Origin: Heterohyrax brucei
Lineage: Eukaryota; Chordata; Mammalia; Hyracoidea; Procaviidae
Reading direction: 5' to 3'
DNA length: 64,000 nt
NCBI GenBank assembly: GCA_028571685.1
Contig: CM053154.1
Coordinates: 312,501 to 376,500 of the forward strand
The notes under the pieces: generated by a model
Databases searched by the model: none
The model's input: the letters and a program-made list of their open reading frames with translations, nothing else
Told to the model about the DNA's origin: nothing
Made by a program: the position numbers and the translations under genes
Shown: positions 10,675 through 21,540 of the stretch, one piece after another
How the letters are laid out: each line of letters begins with the position of its first letter
How positions within the stretch are numbered: position 1 is the stretch's first letter

Positions 10675-12075
10675 TGTCTTCTTTGGCTTCTGGCTTAGCA
10701 TGATCATTTTGAATGTGTCCGTATTCTCACTGAGGGTTATTCCACCGTATGGATGTGCTACAGCTTGTTCACCCCGTTTCCAAGTTAAAGGACATTCGAG
10801 TGATTTCCAGGTTTTGGCTGTTACCTGTAAAGGCACTACAAACATTCATGTATAAGTCTTAATGTGGACTTACACCTTCTTACTTAGCTCTGAGGTAAAT
10901 AAGCACCTAGGAATGGAATGACTCGATTTGATGGTGAATGTGTGTTTAACTTTTTAAGAAACTGCTGAAAGTTTCTTAAAAGTTGCACAATTTTGTACTC
11001 CTACCTGCCGGGAGCCAGTCCCAACACTTTGCAGGGTCCCACACGGAGGGAGGGAAGGCACAGCGGGAAGTGGACAAAGAAGACAGGAAAGACTTTTCTG
11101 GTTTAAGGCAGCCCGACCCAGAGAGCAAGAGAGAGAGGCTGTCCGTCTTTATTGTTTTTTATAGGTGAGGTGACGTAGTTGGTCACCCTATTTTCTTCAT
11201 AATATAAACTATTGGTTAACAAGAAACTGACCCATTATTATTGGCTAACAAGAAAGTGACTCCTCATGGTTTTCTTCTTCTACTTAATTACCAAGGCTTC
11301 TTGGATAATGGTCTAAACCACGTCTCCGCGGTGATAAATGTCAGTGAACACAATTAATGGTTTTATTCGTACCTCAAAGTGGAAGGTACGGAGGGGTAAA
11401 CTTCTCAAGGCCTCACCATTTGGCCGTCTCCATTTGTTTCTCTAAGTTCTTATTTATATCTTCCTGTGCAGATAGTAAGCGCCTGCCATTCTCTAATTAA
11501 GCTAGCTGCACTAAGAAAGATGTTCCTTTAGTGTTATCAGTTTGCCATATCAACTATAAAGAACCCAGAAGTTTATTTGTTCTTGTGTAGTTTTAATGGC
11601 CATGTGGAGGATTGTCCTTGAGAGCTTTCCAAGGGCTAGCTTGCAAACCTGTGTGTGTGAAGGAAAGGGAGGGGGGAATGAATTTAGGGGAAGCCAGTGA
11701 GGCTGGGCAGGCCTCAGTGCTGTCGGGCATGCTGCATCGAAATCCATTCCTCTGATCTCTGTACCCCAGAATTTCCTGGTCAGATTGCCCCAATATAATC
11801 TCATAAACCGAGGGGTAGAAGCCCCTCTCAGAAGGCACCTCCTTGATCCTCATGTCGGGAAAGGGGGCCCGCTCCTGGCACCTACCCCTGAGCCCTAGTT
11901 TGTCCACATCCTCGTGGACGCTTGATGCGCTCAGTCTTTCATTTTAGCCACTCTGGTTGGTGTGCTGTAGTAGATTTGGGTTTTAATTTGCCAGCCCCTG
12001 ATGATTAATGCTGACCGTTGTTCGAAAGGCTTACATGCTCTCCTTCTGTTTTCTTTGACGATGTGAATATTCCAT
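10675..12075 (-). mobile_element. Old L1 (L1M-like), antisense, split by an ERV LTR
   Basis: Antisense L1M 3'-region sequence (ATTCCACCGTATGGATGTGC, CACTACAAACATTCATGTAT) runs to 11005. It resumes at 11881 with CATCCTCGTGGACGC and TTTAGCCACTCTGG, the expected continuation. The interruption is the LTR at 11006-11880. Confidence 0.6.
11006..11880 (-). mobile_element. Solo LTR of a class II (betaretrovirus-like) ERV
   Basis: 875 bp with inverted ends TGCCGGGAGC...GCTCCTGGCA and a perfect 6-bp duplication CCTACC (11000-11005 and 11881-11886). Six-base duplications are typical of class II ERVs. On the minus strand an AATAAA-like signal lies in the TCTTTATTG region (about 11146). No internal genes remain, so this is a solo LTR. 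A relative is at 55361. Confidence 0.75.
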
Positions 12076-12446
12076 TCTTTCAGCCTGCACTTTGCCCTGG
12101 GCACCCACTGCCTTATCCTGCTCCCGTCAGGCACGCCCCTCTTTCTGACCCTGCTGTGGCGAACCCAGCACAGGTTTCAGTTTCCTTGCTGAGTCTGGTT
12201 CCCAGTGGCTGCTCTCTTGTCCCCATCCCTTCATGGGGGATGGCCCTACCTGGAGCTGGGGCTGCTTGGTGGGGACCTGAAGGCTGGCTGGGCCTTTCTA
12301 GCCCTGTGGGGAGCTCTGAGGGTGCCAGTGTGGAGGCAGACACCCCTAGAAGAATGCAGCTGTGTGTACCACCATTTCCAACAGTGCCAGGCCCAGGGAC
12401 TGTCCAAGAAAATGCACGCAGCCTTCCTGCCTCCTGGTTTCAGGTT

Positions 12447-12452
12447 TTTATT
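12447..12452 (-). terminator. PRAP1 polyadenylation signal AATAAA
   Basis: The plus strand shows TTTATT here, that is AATAAA on the minus strand, about 56 bases beyond the PRAP1 stop codon. Confidence 0.6.
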
Positions 12453-12507
12453 TTTCTTGCAGCGGCCTAGGGAGATGTGGGCAGGGAGAAGGGATGGTGT
12501 GGAGTTG

Positions 12508-15500
12508 TTAGGGTACTACAGGGTGGTAGGTGTGGTCATGGTCCTCTTCTAATCCTTGGGTCATCTGGAGAGATGGAAGTGCCTGTAGCCAGGGCCCCTC
12601 CATGTCTTGTTCCTCCTCAGGTGCAGGGTGGTAGAGGCTATCTAAGTCCACCACAGGACCCCAACTGGGTCTTCGGATCTGGCCTAGGATGTCCTCTGTC
12701 TCCACCCAGACCTTGGCACCTAGGAACAGGTAGGGGGAGTTGTGGCCTCAGTTTCCCTCGTGAGACCATCCCACCCACCCCCTCTGGCACAGTCGTCCAT
12801 CCCCTACCCCTCTGTCCCCACCATGGCTGCCCCCTAGCCCCACCTGGAAGCTTCTTCTCAGCAGTAGTGGTGGCAGCAGACCGCTTCAGCGTGGGGAGGA
12901 GGCCTGAGAGCAAGTCCTCCTTCTCCGGAGGCTCCACTGCCCTGGACTCCCAGGCCCTGGGAACCCGGCAAGCAGGAGTCAGCCCAGGAGCAAGGCCCTG
13001 CCCCTCATTTGGTGAGAGGCCCGGCCACTCTCTGTGGGAGAGGTCAGGTCCCACCAGGAGAGGGACAGAGGGTGAGGAGCTGGAGTCACAGGTCAGACAC
13101 GGGGGGCAGATCCTCAGTGCCACCGCTGGGCCCGAGGTCATCTGCCCCCAGGACTGCCTGCTGCCGAAGCTTCGGATATTTCTAAAGGAGATGTGCTTCC
13201 CACCACCATCCGGTGCACCCAGGACTCAAGAAGGACCCCAAGAGAGCCAGGAGAGGGGAGAGTCGGCCAGCGAGCACTTACCCCTCTGTGTCCTGCTCAG
13301 AGACCCACCTCTCGAGTTTGAACTTGACAGAGACCTGAAGGGAAGGGTGAGTCCCAGGTGGGGGTCCTGCACAGTCCATCAGGGGGCTGACGCTGGGGAA
13401 GCCCTGGGGAAACAGGCCCCAGAGCCCTGGCTCCGAGCTTGCTCCTATTCGGCCGACTCCAGGAGAGTGACCCAGCAGCTCTCACTTTCCCCTGACCCCT
13501 CCTCCGACCATTTAGGGGTCAGGGTCTGGCAAGGAGTGGGAGCTGGCATCGCCCCACTCTGACACAGTCCCATTGCTCCTCCTCCTTCCCTTCACTGCTT
13601 CTTTTGGGGTGACTCAGACGTTCAAGGACCTGGTATCCCCCCTCTCAATGGTTCCCTGGCCCCAGCTTGTGGATTCTGGGAGTGCAACTGTCGGAGTCAG
13701 GTGGGATGCCATGTCCAGGACTGGCTGAGGTCAGATGGCAGCTGCCTTGGGTTCCCAGGATCTGCCCTTCCTAGAAGCCCCAAAGCCACCTTCTCTCCCT
13801 TCTAATAAGCTTCCCAAACAACCAACAGCTCTGTGGACCCCAGGAGAAGCCCCAATCTAGGAGGGGCCTGGAGGCAGGGCTCTGTCTACCTGCTTCACCT
13901 CTTCCTGGCTAGAGACTGGGGACGGGAGGGGGCAGTGGGGTAGGGGCAGGAGGTGCACATGGCAGAACCCCGGAAGGTCTGGTGCAGACCAGCGCCACTT
14001 GCCCTCTTACCTGTAGTGTCTCTGGTTCGGAAGAGCTGGACCTTTCCCCTCACCCGTCATCCCAGCTCCGAGGCTGAGTGACCAATGCAGGGACAAGTCC
14101 CCAGGCCCCAGGAGTACACCTGCCCAGCCCCCCACAAGGTGGGGGCAGGTCACCAGGCTTGTCCACGAGATCCAGCACAGTGAGGTCCCCTCAGTCCCCA
14201 AAAGGGTCACCTTCTCTTTCCAGGCCAACCTGGGGTTGGTGCAGGCAGGCCCTGTCTTTACAATACCTGGTGGTCAGGCAGAAGGTGAAGGGGTATCCAA
14301 TCAGGGACCCCACATACCTGGGGCACCAGGGCTAGGCCTGCCTCCTGCAGCATCACGGCAACCAGGCAGGCGAGGAGGATGCGTCTGGGGGCAAGAGAAG
14401 GGCGGGGGGGGGCCTGAGGAGGGGGACTGGGTGGTCCTCTCCATCTGCCTCCCACCAGACCCTCTGGTGGTGGTGCTAGGGGGCTGGGCCAGTCCCACGA
14501 CAGCAGCTGCTGGTGCCTTCATTGACGTCCCCTCACTTGGCAAGACAGAGCAGTGCACACTGCTGGCCAATATTCTGCCCACCTGAGGTTGCCGTGCTCA
14601 CCCTGCAGACTGTAGCGAGCCCTGGCTCGTGGCTGCCATGGTCACACTGGTAAGGACAAGGACACGCATGCACATGGTGCAGCCTTGGACCCAGGCACAA
14701 ACAACTGTGTCTCTGTGGTTCCCTGAGGACCTCTAGGCCAGGCTAGGCATGGTGCTCGATCCGCAGAGGCCCAGAGCAGCAGCTGAGGCTCAAAAGGGCA
14801 TTGGTTAGGGGTGAGGGTCTGCTCGATGGCGGGCTGGCTGCAGGGCAGGCAGGAGCGGGCAAGTGGGGATGAGAGGAGACGGGGTGTCTGGTGATGTGTG
14901 GAGGCTCAGGAGGATGCTGTTTGGGGGTGCTGAGCCCAAGGACCTAGGGGACAGACTCAGGGCAGAGAAAGTACAGGCTGTGGAGCCACCTGAGAGGGGC
15001 TAAGCTTAGGCTGGCCTGAGAAACAGCGGTCAGAGGATAGGAGACGTGGGGAGGTCTTGGCTGCTGGGGACAGTCAACAGTGCACACACTGGGCTGAAGG
15101 TCACTGATGTGTGGCCACTCACCCAAACACTAAGGACAAGGCCTCTTGGGTGACATTCTGTCCAATGGGAGACTCAGGCCAGCTGGAAGCTGAAGCTGTA
15201 TGTTTTCCCTATCTTGCTACACGACCAGTGAGCTGCACGAACCCCGTGAACCCCCAATTAGCCCCAGCAAGCTTCTGATAAGTTTTCACTCTGTTAACTG
15301 TTCCTAGAAGGCCTGGCCCCGCCTGCTCCACCTGGGACCAGGTCCCTGCTCTGCCGTGGAAAGGGGTCCTCAGCCCTTCATGCTCATGGCCACTCCCCCA
15401 GCCAGGCTGCCCACAAATGGGCACATGCAAGCCCTCTGAGAGCCTCCTACCCTCTCCCCTGGGCAGGAGAATATTGGAGAGTGCTCCCTATATCACACTT

Positions 15501-16580
15501 CAACTGAGATTCCAGTGGCAGAGAACTTTGCCCTTTTCTTGATGACTCTGGTTGGGGACAGGGTTCCCACGTACACCATGGAGGTCAAAGGACAGGGGGA
15601 CTACCTGCCTCAGCCCAGGTCTCGACTGCAGTTCTATTTCCTCCCCCTCGGGACCAGACTGCTCCTCCCCAGACAGGCAGCCCTGATGGAGACCAGCGAC
15701 ACCTGCCTTCTCCCCCTGCCGTGTCTCTCCAGTCAGAAAGGGCCAGGCCTCTCCCTTCCCCTGTTACCCCAGGCCCAGGGCTAAGTGCAGACACTTACTA
15801 CATGGCTCAGCGGCACCTCCAGCCCAGCAACCTCTGGGAAAGCCTCCCAGGACCAACAACCTGGTCCCCAAACCAAAGCACTTGGTGCACAGGGGTCTCA
15901 GACAGCCCCCCAGATCCCAATACCCCTCCACAAGGCCGACATGGCCCTGGTCCAACTGGGACCCCAAGGAGAACCACAAGGTGGGAGGGGCGGTTGTCTC
16001 TGGGTTGGCGGAGGGTGTTCCCTCACAGGAGGAAAGGAAGAAGGGTGTCCCTGCACAGGAGCAGCAGTGGGCCCTCTCAGGAGGAGGAAGACGGCTTCCG
16101 AGTCCAGAGTCTCACAGGAGCCTGAGCCCCAAAGCCCATCCCCACTGGCCTCGACCTACCTCTTATCTTCCTGACCCTTGCCCTCAGACTCATTCTTTGG
16201 GTCCATCACAGACCCCCGCCTTTGAGCTGGGGGCCTCCCGCCTCCTGCTCCCACAGTCCCCAGGGGACAAGTACACGTATGGACCACCAGAGACCTCAGA
16301 GCTGGAGCACCAGTGGCCCAGCCCAGCATGACAACCCTCAGAAGATGGCTCCAAGCCCCGCAGAACCCAAGAGGAACTGAGTGTTCTTCAAAACAGCTGC
16401 CAAAAACACTGACCCGCTGTCCTCGGACAGGAAACCTCTCCCTTCCTCCTCCTGACCTTGCACAGGAGCCAGACCTCAGGTCTGGGGACAGAGGTGCCCC
16501 AGGGGCAGAACCCGAGGCAGTGGCCAGTTTCTTGGGGGGGGGAGGGAAATTTGGGCTGAGGCTGGACACTACCTCCTCAT
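12508..16580 (-). CDS. PRAP1: PRAP1, proline-rich acidic protein 1, five coding exons, 150 aa
   Basis: PRAP1 is a small secreted protein of gut, liver and uterine epithelium. Coding exons on the minus strand are 16580-16573, 14384-14318, 13334-13282, 12956-12844 and 12719-12508 (TAA at 12510-12508). All junctions are GT/AG, phases agree, and the 453 nt encode 150 residues (human: 151). Residues 1 to about 22 form a signal peptide (MRRRILLACLVAVML, then small residues). Exon 3 encodes VSVKFKLERWVSEQD, like human VPIKMQVKHWPSEQD. Exon 4 carries AVEPPEKED. Exon 5 carries VETEDILGQ, LDSLYHPAPEEEQ and the C-terminal DHTYHP motif. No frame break is seen. The first exon contributes only 8 coding bases; it is the least certain part and was chosen because it restores the conserved MRR start in phase. 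About eight residues before VETED are missing relative to human. Confidence 0.88.
14385..16572 (-). other. PRAP1 intron 1
   Basis: This intron of about 2.2 kb lies between the 8-nt coding exon 1 and exon 2. It is GC-rich. I see no second gene, and the short open frames on both strands lack family resemblance. Confidence 0.5.
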
Positions 16581-16657
16581 GTCTGGAGTCCTCTTCTCAG
16601 CGCAGAGGGTGCTCTGCCAGGGTTACGGTCACAGCCTCCCCACCCAGGGTGTTCCAG

Positions 16658-16663
16658 TTTTAT
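16658..16663 (-). promoter_or_regulatory. TATA-like box upstream of PRAP1 exon 1
   Basis: The minus strand reads GATAAAAC here, 78-83 bp upstream of the proposed PRAP1 ATG (16580). That leaves room for a 5' UTR of about 50 bases. The spacing supports 16.58 kb as the real first exon; this is inference from sequence only. Confidence 0.4.
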
Positions 16664-16799
16664 CACCCCACTTGGGTGTGCCGGGGCCAGAGGCCAAGGG
16701 TCAGATATCCCACACTGCACCACTCAGGAGACGGGCCCCAGCTCCGCTTTGCTCCACTCCTGCCTGGGCCCCAAGTCCACCTGGGACTTGAACTGGGTT

Positions 16800-17182
16800 C
16801 TCAGAGGACAGCACATACACAGCACCCATAATAAGCCCTGCAAGTGCCTCCCAGAACCCTTTGCTGCCAACTCCATTCTGTACAAAGAGGCGTACACAAC
16901 CTAATTTGCCTAGCACACCACTCCCTGGAAATTGCCACCTCCAGTATGAATAAAACTTGAGAACTTTCCTTCCAAAAATCCTTTGTAAGCCCTGTGGAAA
17001 CCTTCGTTCAGGGAGGCAGGGATGAGCTTTGCTTAGGCCCCCATCTCCACTTACAAGTCTCTGTAACAGAGCTTTGCTTGTGTAGATGGATTCATGTGCC
17101 TTAGCTCTTCCTTCTTGATCAACAAGAGCAGGAATGTCAGACAGGTCTGAGGACTCTGAGAAGCCCTGCAGCAATCTCACAG
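16800..17182. other. No gene recognised upstream of PRAP1
   Basis: Between the proposed PRAP1 promoter and an RTE fragment. A 159-codon minus-strand frame overlaps 16701-17180 but shows no recognisable domain. Confidence 0.35.
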
Positions 17183-18018
17183 GTTGTTCGTGAGCCTTTC
17201 CCCAGTCCTGAGACTGAAGTCTTCTCTATATAGTCCAGCTTCTTGGATGATTTGCTCAGGATACAGACGGAACAAACATGGCAAACAGATACAAAACTGA
17301 CACACATCTTCCCTGACTGTAAGCCACGGGCACCCCCTTGTTTCATCTCAACAACTGTCCTTCGTTTCCGTCCAGGTTCTGCATGAGCACAGTTACGTGT
17401 TCTGGCTCCCTATTCCTCCCAATATTAGACCCATAATTTGTGATCCTCACAGCCAAATGCCATTACATGGTCACTAAAACACAAGTCAACATCCTTCTGC
17501 GATTCTCTGCTTTCAGCCAAGATCCATCTGACATCAGCAGTGTCCCTTGCCCCTTGTCCCTTCTAGACATGGCCAGAATTTCAGGCAGTTCCCTGTCAAC
17601 ACACTACTGCAACCACTTTTGGATGATCTTCAGCCAAATTCTACTGTCATGTGATGTTAATGACATTCTTTGATGACTTCTGCATTTGGTTGACCACCTT
17701 TCTTTGGAATGGGCACAAATATGGATCTTTTCCAGTTAGTTGGTCAGGTAGCCATCTTCCAAATACCTTGGCATAGACGAATGAGCACCTCCAGGGCTGC
17801 ACCTGTTTGTTGAAACACCTCAGGTGGTCCTCCATCAAGTCTGAGAGCTTGCTTTTCAAGACGCCGTCAGTACAGATTGGACTTCTTCCTTCAGTACCAT
17901 CAGTTCTTGATCACCAAGGATCTCCATCTCTCCTGCTGATCCTCTCTACCAGGCACAATGTCCTTCTCCAGTGATTACTGTCTCCTGAGGAAGTGTCCAC
18001 GGTGTCATCGATGGTTAA
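17183..18018 (-). mobile_element. RTE (BovB-like) LINE fragment, antisense
   Basis: Antisense reverse-transcriptase region of an RTE LINE: GTCCAGCTTCTTGGATGATT, CATGAGCACAGTTACGTG, CAAGATCCATCTGACATCAG and GGCATAGACGAATGAGCACC. Many stops and indels. RTE elements are abundant in afrotherians and ruminants. Confidence 0.8.
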
Positions 18019-18441
18019 TGTTACGTGTCAGCTTAACTAGGCCTCGATTCTGAGTGGTCCAGCACTGAGACATTGGAGTGATTGCTCCTTCATAATAAAA
18101 TATGGTGCAGTCACTGTATTTTCACCTGTTAAAAATACAACCCCTGTTGAAAGGGGTGTTTCCTCGGGTGTAGTCTGCCTCCAGTTTTTAAGCAGCTATT
18201 CCGGCGCCCCTCCTGCGCTCTGTCCACCCTGTGCACTATTCTATCTCCTGACCTCTAATTCTGGACACCAAGCCCGTCACCTGACCTGTAGATCTGGGGC
18301 TCACCCATCCCTGCAACCCTGTGAGAGACCGCCAGTCTGCCTCCTGGCCCAGAGATTTAGGAGTGGCCGGTCCCCACAATAAATAATGTCAGTCACTAGA
18401 CTTCACTGGCTTTGTTCCTCTAGAGAACTCAGACTAAGACA
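18019..18441 (+). mobile_element. MLT2-like ERVL LTR
   Basis: Begins TGTTACGTGTCAGCTTAACT and ends with CACAATAAATAATG ... GTTCCTCTAGAGAACTCAGA and CTAAGACA, matching the MLT2 (ERVL) layout. It separates two RTE pieces. Confidence 0.65.
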
Positions 18442-18608
18442 GCATGTGAAGCAAGGCCCCCATCCTTGCTTCTGAGAAGGATTCTGGTTGTACTTCTTCC
18501 AGGACAGATCTGTTTGTTCTTCTGGGTGTCCATGGTATATTCAATGCTATTTGCCCACATCACAATGCATCTTTGGCGTTCCTTTGTCACTGTCCAGCTT
18601 TCATATGC
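18442..18608 (-). mobile_element. RTE LINE fragment, antisense
   Basis: CATCCTTGCTTCTGAGAAGG, TGTACTTCTTCCAGGACAG and TTTCATATGC. This is a more 3' part of RTE than the piece left of the MLT2 LTR, so the two are not simply one interrupted copy. Confidence 0.65.
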
Positions 18609-19110
18609 TGTTACAGATTGGATTAGGTGCCCCTAAAATGTGTGTCAACTTGGCGAGTCTACAATTCCCAATATTGTGTCATTGTCCACCATTCTGTCAC
18701 TCGATATGGCTGTGTGCTGTAGACGCTACCCATCTCATCCCTAACGAAACGGGATTAGCAGCAGTTACGAGACTGAGGCAGGACTCCATCTACAAGACGA
18801 GGCTGTGTCATGCTCCTTTGAAATATAAAAAGTGATTAGAGATGTGGGGACCTCATCACCACCATGCAGGAAGAGTCAGGAGCCTGGACACTTTGGACTC
18901 TGAGTCCCAGTGCTGAGAAGTCCTAGTCTGGGGAAGATTGATCAGGATCTCCCCAAGAGCTGATAGAGAAAGAAAGAAAGCCTTCCCCTGGAGCTGGCAG
19001 CCCTGAATTTGACACCCAGCTTCCTAGACTGTGAGAAAATAAATTTATCTTTGTTAAAGCCATCCACTTGTGCTATTTCTGCTATAGCAGCACTAGGTAA
19101 GAAATACACA
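18609..19110 (+). mobile_element. MaLR-like LTR, sense
   Basis: Begins TGTTACAGATTGGATTAGG. Near the end GAAAATAAATTTATC carries AATAAA, followed by GTTAAAGCCATCCACTTGTG and the AGCAGCACTAGGTAAG tail. Confidence 0.75.
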
Positions 19111-19154
19111 CATACAATGTGGTTGAAAGCACCACCTTTGTGTCAGGCACACCT

Positions 19155-19285
19155 TAGTCATCAAAGTAAAAAGCACAATGAGACACCACTACACACCCAC
19201 TAGGGTGGCTACCACCCCAAAACAGCAACAAACAAGCATTGTCAAGAGTACAAAAATGCTGGTGGAAATGTAAAACACAGCAGAG
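19155..19285 (+). mobile_element. L1 fragment, sense
   Basis: AATGAGACACCACTACACAC, CACTAGGGTGGCTACCACC and AATGCTGGTGGAAATGTAAA match old L1M 3' regions. Confidence 0.55.
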
Positions 19286-19524
19286 AGGTGAGCACTGAGG
19301 GGTACTGGTCCCCCCCAGCTCCCACTGGGGCCTTCCACTGCTCCCCCAGCTCTAAGTGGGCAATGGGTAGGGACAGGGCACCCACTGCACCCACTCCCTG
19401 TGACTCCTCCTGTTCCAGGTGGGAGCACAGAGCAGCAGTCTGACTGTGGATCAGGGAGGGTCACGTTACCGAGACGGCGGGAGGGTGGGTCAGGAGTTCC
19501 TGCCACTGTTCGTCCTCCCTCAGT

Positions 19525-19810
19525 CACCTAAACACACACATTCACAGGTTCACAGACCATCTCACACTCACTCACACCCAGTTACACTCAGAGTCACACA
19601 CACACATGTACAGTCATTCTCACATGCTTGTGCATTCCCACACTCACACGTGGGCATTCACACATTGACACGCTCTCACAGTAATGCCCACACATGCCTG
19701 TTCATGCTTACATGCTCATACACACTCTAACATTTTCACCCTCACTCATACACACATATCTTTCACACCAGCATTCGCACACGCATGCACACGCACTGAG
19801 ACCTGCACCT
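19525..19810. repeat. CA-rich imperfect minisatellite
   Basis: ACACTCACTCACACC-type units with short variations. Its complement in base pattern, a GT-rich array, lies at 20.64-21.54 kb. Confidence 0.7.
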
Positions 19811-20153
19811 GCTGAATTGTGAAGAATCTAAACTTCAACCGCACTTTAGACCCCTGCACACCCTGTAAACAGTTGTGACCTCATGTGAGGAGATGAACAG
19901 AGAAGAGAGACTGGGTGGGGGAGAGTTGGAGAAGGCCCAGGCAGTGTCCCTGAGCCTGCCCCCCAAGGTGAGGGCTGCTTTGGGTCCCTGGGGCTGGGCT
20001 GTGAGTTGAAACCACCCATCAGTGGGACTGGGCTCTCTGTGCAATGTATGCCTAACCTCTGGGAAGGGGACCACCCTCTTCAGACCCCAAAAAGCAGACC
20101 TGGGTCCAATGGGACCATGCAGCCAGCTTTGCAGCCAGAGAAGAGAGGGCAAG

Positions 20154-20606
20154 TGTCTTAACCACCTGGTACTGCTCCAACAGAAAATACCATGAATGAA
20201 ACTGTTCCTGAAAAGAAATCTATTGTCACAGTCAGGTAAGCCGTAAGTCCACTCATAAGTCACAAGACCATTCAACCAGTAAAGTCATCACAGTCCGGTG
20301 GCTGAGTCCAAATTCAAGGAGAGCACCTCGGCACAGATGCTCAGGTCCAAAGGACGTACCTGCTCTCGGTCATGCTTTCTTCGTGGTGTGAGTTTCCCAG
20401 CTTCCTCTGCTCACTTCTCTCCCTTCTAGCTTCTCTCCCTTGTAGCTTGGGTTCTGCCTCACTAACACAATTGCAAACCATTCTCTGTCATCAATATCAC
20501 AGAGGCAGGACTCCCAGCACATGAGAGGAGTAGTACCACATTGAGACTCTTAGCCAACTCAAATCAACACATACATTTTTCGGGGGACACAATCCAATCC
20601 ATGACA
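20154..20606 (-). mobile_element. MaLR-like LTR, antisense, with 5-bp duplication
   Basis: Begins TGTCTTAACCACCTGGTACT and ends CAATCCAATCCATGACA. GCAAG flanks both sides (20149-20153 and 20607-20611). Five-base duplications are typical of ERVL/MaLR. Confidence 0.8.
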
Positions 20607-20639
20607 GCAAGTTTTCCTGAGCGTCCTCTGAAGGTGTTT

Positions 20640-21540
20640 GTGTAGTGTGTCTTAAGTGTGTGTGTGTGGCTGTGTGGGAGTGTGCGAAATGTGGTGTGCA
20701 CTCATGCATCTCTGTGGGATGAATTAGAGTGTGGGGGTATGGAGGAGGCTGGGAGTGTGAGATCACAGGTGGGCAAAAGATGACATGAGAGTGTGAGGTA
20801 TTGTGTGAGGCGTGTGGAACGATGTGATGTGCAAGGGTGTGGGGGGCATGAGTGAGGTGTGTGAGAACAAAGGGTGTGTGGGTGTAAGTGAGGTGTGTGA
20901 GAATGAGGGTGTGTGGGTGTGAGGGGTGTGAGAACGTGTGCATCAATGAGGGTGTGTGGTGTGGGTGTGAGGAGAACATGAGGGGTGTGTGTGAACGAGG
21001 GTGTGAATGAGATGTATTGGAACATGAGGGGGCGTGTGAGTGAAGGAGGGTGTGTGAGTGTGAGAACGTGAGGGTGTGTATGTGAAAGAGGGTGTGCGTG
21101 TGAGGTGTGTGATAACACGAGGGTGTGTGCATGAATGACAGTGCGGTGTGGGTAGGAGGTATGTGAGAACGTGGGAGTGTCTGTGTGGTGTGTGGGTGTG
21201 AGGTGTGTGAGAATGTAAGGATGCGTGTGTCAGTAAGGGTGTGAGGGTGTGTGTCAATGAGTGTGTGGTGTGGGTGTGAGGTGTGTGAGAACGTAGAATG
21301 TATGTGTGTTCACGAGCATGTGTGGTGTAGGTATGAGGCATGTGAGAACGTGAGAACATGAGGGTGTGCGTGTCGATGAGGGTGTGTGGGTGTGAGTGAG
21401 GTGTGCGAGAACGGGAGGGCATGGGGAGGTGTGAACTGTGTGGAGGGGTCCAGGAGAGGGGGCACATGAATGCTGTGTAGTGCGTGTGAAACTAGGAGAG
21501 ACAAAAAGGTGTGCAAAATGTCTGTGAAGTCTGAGTGTGA
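20640..21540. repeat. GT-rich minisatellite (GTGTGTGAGAACGTGAGG type)
   Basis: About 900 bp of variant GTGTGTGAG(N) units with no fixed period. The plus strand is C-poor, so the minus strand reads as long His/Thr/Ser/Leu frames that are not genes. It abuts the CpG island at its right edge. Confidence 0.85.

Noticed and set aside
12477-13562. 361-codon plus-strand frame
   Set aside because: It runs antisense across PRAP1 exons 3-5, whose minus-strand splice sites and homology are clear.
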